The notes: generated by a model not told the origin, from the sequence alone. A stretch of 9,085 nucleotides of DNA from an uncultured Microcoleaceae cyanobacterium (GCA_938083405.1 CALKCV010000203.1:1-9085); one strand, 5' to 3'. Positions 1 to 5,697 are shown, counted from the first letter of the stretch. Numbers and translations: made by a program.

Positions 1-82
1 CTATAAGGCTTCTTATAAAAGGGCGATCGTCACTCTAGAAAATGGAGAACCAATTAGAAAGATTCTCTTCCCAGAATTATAA
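1..82 (+). CDS. rplW: Ribosomal protein L23, C-terminal end only (partial)
   Basis: The window opens inside this gene. The frame starting at base 2 gives 26 residues, YKASYKRAIVTLENGEPIRK followed by ILFPEL, and stops with TAA at 80-82. The core YKRAIVTL and the FPE-type ending fit the C-terminus of cyanobacterial L23. Position supports this, since rplW directly precedes rplB in S10-type clusters. L23 binds domain III of 23S rRNA at the polypeptide exit and in bacteria is the docking site for trigger factor and SRP. Only the last beta strand and tail are visible, so nothing can be said about the rest. The identification is inferred from the short tail plus gene order. Confidence 0.88.
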   Translation, partial: YKASYKRAIVTLENGEPIRKILFPEL

Positions 83-198
83 TTGGTTTGTTAATGGTTA
101 ATGGTTAATAGTTAATGGATTGAAGGTTGGTTAAAAACTAAAAACCAACAACCAAAAACCAACAACCAACAACCAACAACTAACAACTAACAACCAAA
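83..198 (+). repeat. Inverted pair of heptanucleotide arrays between rplW and rplB
   Basis: Four GTTAATG-type heptads run at 90-117 (the third is GTTAATA). Nine AACYAAM heptads follow without a break at 136-198 (AACCAAC, AACCAAA, AACTAAC and AACTAAA variants). The halves are roughly complementary: 83-88 (TTGGTT) pairs with 192-197, 90-93 (GTTA) pairs with 188-191 around one bulged T, and further inward 4-5 of each 7 bases still pair in the same register. A local hairpin, GTTGGTT 126-132 with AACCAAC 143-149, is an alternative fold. Heptamer tandem repeats of this kind are known from cyanobacteria. A role in translation is inference. Confidence 0.85.
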
Positions 199-237
199 AA
201 GATGTAAACCTCAGAAGCAATTTAGCCAAAATAAATC

Positions 238-1101
238 ATGGGCATACGTTCTTACCGACCCTACACTCCAAGCACCCGCCAACATAGCGTTTCTGACTTT
301 AGTGAAATAACTAAAACAAAGCCAGAAAAATCCTTAGTAGAACACAAGCACAGAGCAAAAGGTCGCAACAATCGCGGCGTAATAACCTGCCGCCACCGAG
401 GAGGGGGTCACAAAAAACTATATCGAATTATCGACTTTCGTCGTGACAAGCGCGACATCCCAGCAAAAGTAGCAGCCATAGAATACGATCCCAACCGCAA
501 TGCCAGGATCGCCCTGCTCTACTACAAAGATGGAGAAAAACGTTATATTCTTCATCCAGTAGGCTTGGAGGTAGGCGCGACCATAAGTGCTGGAATCAAT
601 GCCCCTATAGAAGTTGGGAATGCCTTACCTCTGGATCGAATTCCTTTAGGTACGGAAATACATAATCTAGAGCTAACCCCTGGAAAAGGCGGGCAGATAG
701 TTCGCGCAGCAGGAGCATCGGCTCAGTTAGTAGCAAAAGAAGGTAGCTATGTAACAATTAAACTACCTTCTGGGGAAAGGCGCAAAGTCAGAGCTAGTTG
801 CTACGCGACCATAGGTCAAGTAGGCAATACAGATGCCCGGAATATTAGCCAAGGAAAAGCAGGTCGCAATCGCTGGAGAGGTCGCCGTCCGACAGTTAGA
901 GGAAGCGTGATGAACCCAGTAGATCACCCCCATGGAGGCGGTGAAGGAAGGGCACCGGTGGGCAGAACCGGACCGATGACACCTTGGGGCAAACCAGCTT
1001 TAGGCTACAAAACTCGTAAAAAGAAGAAACGCAGCAATAGCTTAATAGTTCAACGCCGTCGTAAGTCTTCCAAACGCAGTAAAGGCGGTCGTCAAAGTTA
1101 A
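238..1101 (+). CDS. rplB: 50S ribosomal protein L2
   Basis: Encodes 287 aa, the usual length for cyanobacterial L2. L2 is a primary 23S rRNA binding protein needed for subunit association and peptidyl transferase function. The N-terminal OB-like half is followed by the SH3-like half. The L2 signature PTVRGSVMNPVD lies at residues 218-229 and HPHGGGEGR at 230-238; His230 corresponds to the functionally important His229 of E. coli. The C-terminus (about 257-287) is very basic and ends KGGRQS. The start MGIRSYRPYTPSTR is typical of the family, so ATG 238 is secure even though no Shine-Dalgarno sequence precedes it. It follows rplW after 155 bases filled by heptad repeats, and 124 bases separate it from rpsS. 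Confidence 0.98.
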   Translation: MGIRSYRPYTPSTRQHSVSDFSEITKTKPEKSLVEHKHRAKGRNNRGVITCRHRGGGHKKLYRIIDFRRDKRDIPAKVAAIEYDPNRNARIALLYYKDGEKRYILHPVGLEVGATISAGINAPIEVGNALPLDRIPLGTEIHNLELTPGKGGQIVRAAGASAQLVAKEGSYVTIKLPSGERRKVRASCYATIGQVGNTDARNISQGKAGRNRWRGRRPTVRGSVMNPVDHPHGGGEGRAPVGRTGPMTPWGKPALGYKTRKKKKRSNSLIVQRRRKSSKRSKGGRQS

Positions 1102-1110
1102 TTTTTCAAA

Positions 1111-1219
1111 GTAGGTAAAAGGTAATAAGTAAGAGCTAATAAAAGCTTATCTAAGCCTGCTCGCGAATTACCATTTACCTGCAAAAGTTCCAACTAACAG
1201 CTAACAGCTAACAACTAAC
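1111..1219 (+). repeat. Inverted heptad element between rplB and rpsS
   Basis: The left half carries heptads ending in GTA or CTA (GTAGGTA, AAAGGTA, ATAAGTA, AGAGCTA, 1111-1138). The right half carries ATTACCA, TTTACCT and then four AACTAAC/AGCTAAC units at 1192-1219. The outer arms GTAGGTAAAAGGTAAT (1111-1126) and ATTACCATTTACCTGC (1167-1182) pair at 15 of 16 positions, counting one G-U pair, around a 40-base loop. The right-hand array ends six bases before the rpsS ATG. This is the same layout as in the rplB leader but with different units, so it looks like an independently formed or diverged member of one family. Confidence 0.8.
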
Positions 1220-1225
1220 AAAACC

Positions 1226-1501
1226 ATGTCTCGATCTTTAAAAAAAGGACCATTTATAGCCGATAGTCTGCTGACAAAAATTGAAAAATTAAATGCAAAA
1301 GGCGAAAAACAAGTGATAAAAACTTGGTCGCGAGCTTCAACAATTTTGCCTCAGATGGTAGGTCACACAATCGCAGTTCATAACGGACGTCAGCACATTC
1401 CGGTTTTCATATCAGAACAAATGGTTGGGCATAAATTGGGTGAATTTGCTATGACGAGGACATTTCGAGGTCATACTAAAGATAAAAAATCAAGACGCTA
1501 A
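1226..1501 (+). CDS. rpsS: 30S ribosomal protein S19
   Basis: Encodes 91 aa, within one residue of the usual length. S19 forms a complex with S13 in the 30S head and contacts the A-site tRNA region. The sequence opens MSRSLKKGPF, the family's standard N-terminus. It contains the S19 signature region NGRQHIPVFISEQMVGHKLG followed by EFAMTR (residues about 53-78), and a basic tail KDKKSRR. The ATG at 1226 lacks a Shine-Dalgarno sequence. Instead it sits six bases behind four tandem AAC/AGC-TAAC heptads. It is separated by 124 bases from rplB and by 180 from rplV, unusually loose for this operon. No internal defects are seen. Confidence 0.98.
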   Translation: MSRSLKKGPFIADSLLTKIEKLNAKGEKQVIKTWSRASTILPQMVGHTIAVHNGRQHIPVFISEQMVGHKLGEFAMTRTFRGHTKDKKSRR

Positions 1502-1568
1502 GTAATAAAAAGGTAGTGCCAGATAGAGAGGTAAAGACTCCCTAAAGATTTGAGCCAAAATAAGTAAA

Positions 1569-1588
1569 ATAATCGCCTTTTCGATTAT
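1569..1588 (+). other. Short hairpin in the rpsS-rplV gap
   Basis: ATAATCG (1569-1575) and CGATTAT (1582-1588) form a perfect 7-bp stem around CCTTTT. The stem is AT-rich and no T-run follows it, so it does not look like an intrinsic terminator. The rest of the 180-base gap shows no gene and no clear heptad array. Confidence 0.35.
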
Positions 1589-1671
1589 AAGATTGAGTAA
1601 TAAATTGAAGCGATCGAGTAGCCCACCCCCTACTTTCGAGCCTTCCTAAAAAAGCCCCTATCGAGGAATTT

Positions 1672-1676
1672 GGAGG
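1672..1676 (+). promoter_or_regulatory. Shine-Dalgarno site of rplV
   Basis: GGAGG lies five bases before ATG 1682. It fixes the rplV start there and not at the in-frame TTG at 1670, which lies upstream of this site. Confidence 0.85.
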
Positions 1677-1681
1677 AAAAT

Positions 1682-2050
1682 ATGCCCCAACAAGTAGTAG
1701 ATAAAACTAATGAAGTAAAAGCAGTAGCTCGTTATATTCGGATGTCTCCCTATAAAGTGCGACGAGTACTCGACCAAATTCGAGGAATTTCTTATCGCGA
1801 GGCATTGATAATACTAGAATTCATGCCATACCGCTCCTGCGACCCAGTAAGAAAAGCCCTGCGATCGGCAGCTGCTAATGCCGAAAATAATTTAGGAATC
1901 GATCCAGCAACTTTAGTAGTATCCACAGCCTTTGCAGATGGTGGGCCTTGTTTGCCTCGCTACAGACCGCGAGCTCAAGGCCGTGCCTACAGAATCCGCA
2001 AACCAACTTGCCACATCACCGTAGCAGTGGCTCCTGTAGTAGAGAAATAA
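1682..2050 (+). CDS. rplV: 50S ribosomal protein L22
   Basis: Encodes 122 aa from ATG 1682. L22 binds all 23S rRNA domains, and its long beta-hairpin lines the nascent peptide tunnel, where macrolide-resistance changes occur. The N-terminal core reads EVKAVARYIRMSPYKVRRVL (11-30), and the middle helices read YREALIILEFMPYRSCDPVR (38-57). The hairpin region, about 85-112, contains GPCLPRYRPRAQGRAYRIRK and leads into HITVAV. An in-frame TTG at 1670 would add four residues but lies upstream of the GGAGG site, so ATG 1682 is preferred. The last codons lie inside a 15-base tandem duplication that also duplicates the stop (see 2037-2073). 88 bases separate it from rpsC. Confidence 0.97.
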   Translation: MPQQVVDKTNEVKAVARYIRMSPYKVRRVLDQIRGISYREALIILEFMPYRSCDPVRKALRSAAANAENNLGIDPATLVVSTAFADGGPCLPRYRPRAQGRAYRIRKPTCHITVAVAPVVEK

Positions 2051-2073
2051 ATAGTAGAGAAATAAATAGTAGA
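2037..2073 (+). repeat. 15-base tandem duplication over the rplV stop codon
   Basis: The unit TAGTAGAGAAATAAA occurs at 2037-2051 and 2052-2066, followed by a partial third copy at 2067-2073. Because 15 is a multiple of three, the second copy stays in frame. It would encode I-V-E-K and a second TAA at 2063-2065 behind the real stop at 2048-2050. Confidence 0.9.
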
Positions 2074-2101
2074 AGAAGAAAAAAACTTAATTATCTTCTA
2101 C
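2069..2101 (+). other. Hairpin between rplV and rpsC
   Basis: GTAGAAGA (2069-2076) pairs perfectly with TCTTCTAC (2094-2101) around a 17-base A-rich loop. The left arm grows out of the third, partial copy of the 15-base repeat. No T-run follows, so it is not a normal terminator. It may simply shape the leader of rpsC. Confidence 0.4.
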
Positions 2102-2138
2102 CGACTTAAGACATTATTAGCTAATAAAAGATAAAGAA

Positions 2139-2855
2139 ATGGGACAAAAAATACATCCAATTGGTTTTAGACTAGGCATTACCCAAGACCACCGTTCTCG
2201 GTGGTATGCCGATCCCAAAAACTACCCAGAACTCTGCCGCGAAGACTACAAAATCCGTCAGTACGTTAAGAAAACTCTTGCCAATGCAGGGATTTCTCAG
2301 GTAAGGATAGAACGAAAAGCAGACCAAATCGATTTAGAAGTTCGCACTGCCAGACCCGGAGTAGTAGTAGGAAGGGGTGGTGCAGGAATTGAAAATTTAC
2401 GAGTAGGACTGCAACAAGAATTAGGCGGCAATCGTCAAATCCGAATCAACGTCGTAGAAGTACCGAAAGTAGATGCCGACGCTACCCTAATTGGGGAGTA
2501 CATCGCTCAACAATTAGAGCGAAGAGTTTCGTTTCGTAGAGTAGTGCGCCAAGCAATTACCAGGGCCCAGAAAGCCGGAGTAGAAGGCATCAAAATTCAA
2601 GTCAGCGGTCGAGTAAATGGAGCAGAAATCGCTCGTACCGAAGCTACCCGAGAAGGTAGCGTCCCTCTACACACCTTAAGGGCAGATATTGACTACGCAT
2701 ACTGTACCGCTCAAACTATTTACGGTATTCTGGGGATTAAAGTTTGGGTATTTAAAGGGGAAATTATTCCAGGTCAAGAACAAGCAGCCGCAGCAAGTGC
2801 CCAACCAACTAAGCGACGTCAACAAAAACGTCGCCAACAATATGAAGACAGGTAG
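2139..2855 (+). CDS. rpsC: 30S ribosomal protein S3
   Basis: Encodes 238 aa, a normal length for cyanobacterial S3. S3 lies at the mRNA entry channel of the 30S and takes part in mRNA helicase activity. The N-terminus MGQKIHPIGFRLGI is standard. A type II KH domain carries the loop VVVGRGGAGI (75-84). The basic stretch ERRVSFRRVVRQ (127-138) matches the region implicated in mRNA unwinding in E. coli. The C-terminal domain holds IQVSGRVNGAEIARTE (153-168) and KVWVFKGEII (201-210). The tail from about 211 is Ala/Gln-rich and then Arg/Lys/Gln-rich, as often varies in this family. The start ATG 2139 has only a weak purine-rich AAAGA upstream. A 171-base gap follows, before rplP. Confidence 0.98.
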   Translation: MGQKIHPIGFRLGITQDHRSRWYADPKNYPELCREDYKIRQYVKKTLANAGISQVRIERKADQIDLEVRTARPGVVVGRGGAGIENLRVGLQQELGGNRQIRINVVEVPKVDADATLIGEYIAQQLERRVSFRRVVRQAITRAQKAGVEGIKIQVSGRVNGAEIARTEATREGSVPLHTLRADIDYAYCTAQTIYGILGIKVWVFKGEIIPGQEQAAAASAQPTKRRQQKRRQQYEDR

Positions 2856-2941
2856 CAGCAAATAAATCTCCTCTTTATTAGTGTTTGACAAAAAAGTGGA
2901 AAGCTGAAGTTGAAAGATAAAAGTTGCTTTGTGCGAGTCAA

Positions 2942-2956
2942 GAGTTGAAAAAACTC
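2942..2956 (+). other. Small hairpin in the rpsC-rplP gap
   Basis: GAGTT (2942-2946) and AACTC (2952-2956) close a GAAAA loop. It lies just upstream of the A/C heptads that lead into rplP. The stem is short, so this is a weak call. Confidence 0.3.
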
Positions 2957-2964
2957 AGATAGCA

Positions 2965-3013
2965 AACAAGTAACTAAAACTGAAAAACAAACAACCAACA
3001 CCCAAAAGCCAAC
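2965..3013 (+). repeat. Degenerate A/C-rich heptad array before rplP
   Basis: Read in sevens, 2965-3013 gives AACAAGT, AACTAAA, ACTGAAA, AACAAAC, AACCAAC, ACCCAAA and AGCCAAC, a decayed version of the AACCAAC/AACTAAC units ahead of rplB and rpsS. It ends 13 bases before the rplP ATG. The upstream part of the gap has G-bearing sevens (AAGCTGA, AGTTGAA, AGTTGCT around 2901-2928), but their complementarity to this array is poor. Confidence 0.65.
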
Positions 3014-3026
3014 CAGCCATAATCTC

Positions 3027-3440
3027 ATGTTAAGTCCTAAAAGAACAAAATTCCGCAAGCAACAGCGGGGACGGATGAAAGGTAAAGCAACCCGAGGCAA
3101 TACAGTAAGCTTCGGCGAATTTGCTCTCCAAGCATTAGAACCAGCTTGGATTAACTCTCGTCAAATAGAAGCCGCTCGTCGTGCGATGACTCGCTATCTT
3201 CGTCGCGGTGGAAAAATTTGGATTCGGATTTTTCCTGATAAACCCGTAACCATGCGCCCCGCAGAAACCAGGATGGGTTCTGGTAAAGGTGCCCCCGAAT
3301 ATTGGGTGGCAGTGGTCAAGCCCGGGCGCGTTATGTTTGAAATAGGCGGCGTTCCTGAAGATGTTGCGAAGGAAGCTATGCGTTTGGCTTCTTTTAAGTT
3401 ACCGATTAAAACTAAATTCATTACGAAAGAAGGAGAATAG
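3027..3440 (+). CDS. rplP: 50S ribosomal protein L16
   Basis: Encodes 137 aa, close to the usual length. L16 sits near the A-site and helps organise the central protuberance and tRNA accommodation. Both family motifs are present: RRGGKIWIRIFPDKPVTMRP (59-78) and RMGSGKGAPEYWVAVVKPG (82-100). Arg82 aligns with E. coli Arg81, the residue hydroxylated in some bacteria. Whether it is modified here is unknown. The N-terminus MLSPKRTKFRKQQRGRMKG is typical, so ATG 3027 is secure despite lacking a Shine-Dalgarno sequence; an A/C heptad array lies upstream instead. rpmC begins seven bases after the stop, and the rpmC ribosome binding site overlaps the end of this gene. Confidence 0.98.
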   Translation: MLSPKRTKFRKQQRGRMKGKATRGNTVSFGEFALQALEPAWINSRQIEAARRAMTRYLRRGGKIWIRIFPDKPVTMRPAETRMGSGKGAPEYWVAVVKPGRVMFEIGGVPEDVAKEAMRLASFKLPIKTKFITKEGE

Positions 3441-3447
3441 TAAAGAT

Positions 3448-3702
3448 ATGGCTTTTGCGAAGATTGAAGATGCTAGAAGTTTAAACGATGAAGAACTGGC
3501 ATCAGAAATTTTAGAGGGTAAGAAAAAACTTCTCGAACTCCGGTTGCTAAAAGCTACAGGAAGATTAGAGAAAACCCATGAGTTCAAACATACTCGTCAT
3601 CGGGTAGCCCAGTTGATGACTGTGGAAAAAGAACGACAATTATTAGCTTCTAAAGAATCTACAGGGTCCGAAGAAGAATCTTCGAGTTCTGTTGAAAGTT
3701 AG
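3448..3702 (+). CDS. rpmC: 50S ribosomal protein L29
   Basis: Encodes 84 aa from ATG 3448. L29 is a small, two-helix protein next to L23 at the tunnel exit. Helix one covers about LNDEELASEILEGKKKLLEL (12-31). The L29 signature region FKHTRHRVAQLMTVEKER lies at 46-63. The tail (about 68-84) is Ser/Glu-rich, SKESTGSEEESSSSVES, acidic and probably disordered; length variation here is common in cyanobacterial L29. The open frame extends upstream into rplP, but family length and the AAGGAG sequence at 3430-3435 support 3448. It is almost contiguous with rplP (seven bases), so the two are likely translationally coupled. A 163-base gap precedes rpsQ. Confidence 0.95.
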   Translation: MAFAKIEDARSLNDEELASEILEGKKKLLELRLLKATGRLEKTHEFKHTRHRVAQLMTVEKERQLLASKESTGSEEESSSSVES

Positions 3703-3774
3703 GAACTATCTGCTTTTTCTAGCAAAAGTTCATCTACAGAGAAGCTTCTGGCTTAAATTAAAGACAGAAATATT

Positions 3775-3808
3775 AGAAAACTCAGGAACGGTAATTTTTT
3801 GAGTTTCT
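3775..3808 (+). other. Hairpin in the rpmC-rpsQ gap
   Basis: AGAAAACTCA (3775-3784) pairs with TGAGTTTCT (3800-3808) with one bulged A. The stem can continue inward through two G-U and two A-U pairs, closing a 7-base loop at 3789-3795. No T-run follows the stem. It lies 57 bases before the rpsQ ATG. A processing or stabilising role is possible but not shown. Confidence 0.4.
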
Positions 3809-3855
3809 CAGCGATCGATAATTATGTTGGGTGTCCGGGTAAGTTCCAGTAATAA

Positions 3856-3860
3856 AGAGG
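3856..3860 (+). promoter_or_regulatory. Shine-Dalgarno site of rpsQ
   Basis: AGAGG lies five bases before ATG 3866. It decides this start over the in-frame ATG at 3824, which would add 14 residues foreign to S17. Confidence 0.8.
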
Positions 3861-3865
3861 TAGTT

Positions 3866-4111
3866 ATGCCAGTAAAAGAACGAGTTGGTCTCGTTGTTAG
3901 CAATAAAATGCAAAAAACCGTGGTGGTAGCTGTAGAAAACCGAAGCGCTCACCAAAAATACGGAAAAATTGTGGTAACAACAAAAAAATATAAAGCTCAC
4001 GATGAAGAAAATCAGTGTAAAGAGGGAGATCAAGTCAGAATTAGAGAGACTCGTCCTCTGAGTAAGACTAAACGTTGGACAATTGCCGAAATTATAACTT
4101 CCTCAAATTAA
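3866..4111 (+). CDS. rpsQ: 30S ribosomal protein S17
   Basis: Encodes 81 aa from ATG 3866, the usual size for a cyanobacterial S17. S17 is an OB-fold protein that binds the 5' domain of 16S rRNA early in 30S assembly. The N-terminus MPVKERVGLVVSNKMQKTVV matches the family opening. The S17 signature GDQVRIRETRPLS lies at residues 54-66. An upstream in-frame ATG (3824) would add MLGVRVSSSNKEVV, which lacks family support and lies ahead of the AGAGG site, so it is rejected. The gene sits between rpmC and rplN as expected. The following 233-base gap is AT-rich and carries two hairpins. Confidence 0.97.
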   Translation: MPVKERVGLVVSNKMQKTVVVAVENRSAHQKYGKIVVTTKKYKAHDEENQCKEGDQVRIRETRPLSKTKRWTIAEIITSSN

Positions 4112-4207
4112 AAAGGCAAAAATCACAATAACCACAATCTAAAAAGTGGTAAAATTAGAAGAATAAAAAAGGGTTTAAAAAAGAAATAACTAAGAAAGTA
4201 ACAGTGA

Positions 4208-4234
4208 AATTAATGGTAAAAAAAACCATAAATT
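4208..4234 (+). other. A-loop hairpin in the rpsQ-rplN gap
   Basis: AATTAATGGT (4208-4217) pairs at 9 of 10 positions with ACCATAAATT (4225-4234), leaving a loop of seven A residues. No T-run follows directly, although TTTTTT occurs about 20 bases downstream. It is an unlikely terminator because the operon continues. Confidence 0.4.
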
Positions 4235-4265
4235 AGCGCTGCTAAAAAGTAGTTTTTTCTTAGAG

Positions 4266-4298
4266 GTTGGTTGAGGAGAAATGTTACCGAGAACCAAC
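4266..4298 (+). promoter_or_regulatory. Hairpin presenting a Shine-Dalgarno/ATG pair ahead of rplN
   Basis: GTTGGTT (4266-4272) and AACCAAC (4292-4298) form a perfect 7-bp stem, with the same arm sequences as the local hairpin in the rplB leader (126-149). The 19-base loop contains GAGGAG (4273-4278) and an ATG at 4281. That ATG opens a 33-codon frame ending at 4382, in a different frame from rplN and overlapping its start at 4345. Whether this is used is unknown. Confidence 0.35.
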
Positions 4299-4344
4299 AG
4301 CCGATCGCTCAAACAAAACCGAATCTACCCAGCAAATAACACCA

Positions 4345-4713
4345 ATGATTCAAGTTCAGACCATATTGAATGTTGCCGATAATAGTGGAGCGCGCAAATT
4401 AATGTGCATCCGCGTATTGGGCGGGAGCAACCGTCGATACGCAGGTATAGGCGATCAAATTATCGCTGTAGTGAAAGATGCTACTCCAAATATGGGTGTC
4501 AAAAGATCCGATGTAGTTAGGGCAGTAGTAGTCAGAACTCGTAAAGGATTGAGGCGCGAAAGCGGCATGAGCATTCGTTTTGATGACAATGCAGCCGTGA
4601 TTATTACCCCAGAGGGCAACCCCAGAGGAACTCGCGTATTCGGCCCCGTAGCCCGCGAACTCAGGGACAAAAGTTATACTAAAATCGTTTCTTTAGCACC
4701 GGAGGTACTTTAA
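4345..4713 (+). CDS. rplN: 50S ribosomal protein L14
   Basis: Encodes 122 aa from ATG 4345, exactly the standard L14 length. L14 is a beta-barrel 23S rRNA-binding protein on the subunit interface; it contacts h14 of 16S rRNA and binds the silencing factor RsfS. The N-terminal LNVADNSGARKLMCIRVLGG (8-27) is highly conserved. The L14 signature runs through residues 60-86, from AVVVRTRKGLRRESG to MSIRFDDNAAVI. The open frame extends 26 codons upstream, but those residues have no family match. No Shine-Dalgarno sequence precedes ATG 4345; the leader is A/C-rich and G-poor. The stop overlaps the rplX start by one base (TAATG), indicating translational coupling. Confidence 0.97.
   Translation: MIQVQTILNVADNSGARKLMCIRVLGGSNRRYAGIGDQIIAVVKDATPNMGVKRSDVVRAVVVRTRKGLRRESGMSIRFDDNAAVIITPEGNPRGTRVFGPVARELRDKSYTKIVSLAPEVL
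4701..4705 (+). promoter_or_regulatory. Shine-Dalgarno site of rplX, inside the rplN end
   Basis: GGAGG lies seven bases before ATG 4713, within the last codons of rplN. Together with the one-base TAATG overlap it is a classic re-initiation junction, so L14 and L24 are probably made in step. Confidence 0.85.
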
Positions 4714-5081
4714 TGGCTTGGAAAAAAAAGGTTAAATTAACCGCTAATGCAAAACCAGTGCTGCAGAAAATGCACGTCAAAAAAGGTGACACCGTGCAAG
4801 TAATTTCTGGTAAAGATAAGGGCAAAGTGGGAGAAATCCTCAAAGTATTGCCTAAGTACAGCAAAGTAGTGGTCAAGGATGTTAACGTGAGAACTAAGCA
4901 CGTTAAACCTCAAGCGGAAGGAGAATCTGGTAGAATTATGACTTTTGAAGCTCCCTTTCATAGTTCAAAAGTTATGCTCTATTCCACGAAAGAAAATGTA
5001 GCTAGTCGCATTTGCTACACCTTTACCGAAGAAGGTAGGAAAGTGCGCAAGCTCAAAAAGACTGGCGAAACAATTGATTAA
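4713..5081 (+). CDS. rplX: 50S ribosomal protein L24
   Basis: Encodes 122 aa. L24 is an assembly-initiator protein that binds the 5' end of 23S rRNA. The KOW motif occupies about residues 23-47, and the L24 signature GDTVQVISGKDKGKVG lies at 25-40. The middle DVNVRTKHVKPQAEGESGRI (56-75) is typical of the family. The C-terminus carries KENVASRICYTF and a basic KVRKLKK stretch. The start overlaps the rplN stop by one base and is preceded by a strong GGAGG, the tightest junction in the window. Seventy-three bases separate it from the chosen rplE start. Confidence 0.97.
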   Translation: MAWKKKVKLTANAKPVLQKMHVKKGDTVQVISGKDKGKVGEILKVLPKYSKVVVKDVNVRTKHVKPQAEGESGRIMTFEAPFHSSKVMLYSTKENVASRICYTFTEEGRKVRKLKKTGETID

Positions 5082-5095
5082 TTCAAAAGTAATAA

Positions 5096-5123
5096 AGCAA
5101 TTTTAAATGCCAAGTCAATTGCT
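5096..5123 (+). other. Hairpin at the rplX-rplE junction
   Basis: AGCAATT (5096-5102) pairs perfectly with AATTGCT (5117-5123). The 14-base loop contains the upstream candidate ATG of rplE at 5107. In E. coli the S8 repressor site of the spc operon lies at this same junction. I cannot recognise an S8-type core here, so the functional parallel is only positional. Confidence 0.4.
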
Positions 5124-5154
5124 GAATTACGAAAGATTAACAGAAGTAGGAAAT

Positions 5155-5697
5155 ATGAGAGAACAACTAAAAAATCTTTACCTCGAAAAAATAGTTCCCA
5201 AACTGATGGAGGATTTTAAATATACTAATATCCATCAGGTGCCAAAAGTGGTAAAAGTTACCGTAAACAGGGGCCTCGGCGAAGCATCTCAAAATGCTAA
5301 AGCTTTAGATTCGTCTATCAGAGAGCTCTCAACCATTACAGGCCAAAAACCAGTAGTAACGCGGGCTAAAAAAGCGATCGCGGGTTTTAAGATTCGCGAA
5401 GGGATGCCAGTAGGAGTTATGGTGACATTACGCTCCGAGCGGATGTATGCCTTTTTAGATAGATTGATCAATTTAGCATTGCCCAGAATTAGAGACTTTC
5501 GCGGCGTCAGTCCCAAAAGCTTTGACGGTCGCGGAAACTATAGCTTAGGCTTGAGAGAACAGCTAATTTTTCCCGAGATAGAATACGATAGTATCGACCA
5601 AATTCGGGGCATGGACATTTCAATTATTACCACAGCTAACAACGACTCAGAAGGCCGCGCCTTGCTCAAAGAAATGGGTATGCCCTTCCGCAGTTAA
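5155..5697 (+). CDS. rplE: 50S ribosomal protein L5
   Basis: Encodes 180 aa from ATG 5155, matching cyanobacterial L5 (about 180 aa). L5 binds 5S rRNA with L18 and contacts P-site tRNA in the central protuberance. The L5 signature LSTITGQKPVVTRAKKA lies at 58-74, followed by GFKIREGMPVGVMVTLR (77-93), IRDFRGVSPKSFDGRGNYSL (112-131) and the ending RALLKEMGMPFRS. An in-frame ATG at 5107 would add 16 residues (MPSQLLNYERLTEVGN). It has no Shine-Dalgarno sequence and lies in a hairpin loop, whereas 5155 follows TAGG and the residues after it match the family start; 5107 cannot be fully excluded. rpsN, which follows rplE in E. coli, is missing here: only 29 bases lie before rpsH. Confidence 0.96.
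   Translation: MREQLKNLYLEKIVPKLMEDFKYTNIHQVPKVVKVTVNRGLGEASQNAKALDSSIRELSTITGQKPVVTRAKKAIAGFKIREGMPVGVMVTLRSERMYAFLDRLINLALPRIRDFRGVSPKSFDGRGNYSLGLREQLIFPEIEYDSIDQIRGMDISIITTANNDSEGRALLKEMGMPFRS
5374..5381. repeat. HIP1 octamer
   Basis: GCGATCGC, the highly iterated palindrome of cyanobacterial genomes, lies inside rplE. It supports the taxonomic assignment. A second exact copy is at 8909-8916. Confidence 0.85.

Noticed and set aside
136..198. CRISPR-like array before rplB
   Set aside because: The units are 7 bases, contiguous and without spacers, so this is a short tandem repeat, not a CRISPR.
1670..1681. TTG start for rplV four codons upstream
   Set aside because: It lies before the GGAGG site that serves ATG 1682, and it would leave the RNA without a ribosome binding site.
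2676..2891. Minus-strand frame overlapping the rpsC 3' end, and other minus-strand frames of 60-107 codons across the window
   Set aside because: All lie opposite well-identified ribosomal genes, resemble no family, and have compositions expected of shadow frames.
2885..2921. Perfect TTGACA (2885-2890) as a promoter before rplP
   Set aside because: No acceptable -10 box occurs 16-18 bases downstream; the best AT-rich candidate (GATAAA, 2916) is about 25 bases away.
3824..3865. Upstream ATG of rpsQ adding 14 residues
   Set aside because: The added residues do not fit S17, whose family start MPVKERVGLV begins at 3866 just after an AGAGG.
4147..4155. Extended -10-like TGGTAAAAT in the rpsQ-rplN gap
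   Set aside because: There is no -35 partner, and the surrounding DNA is so AT-rich that such matches are expected by chance.
4241..4263. Possible terminator around the TTTTTT run before rplN
   Set aside because: The stem (CTAAAAA with TTTTCTTAG) is weak and bulged, and the T-run lies within the stem instead of after it.
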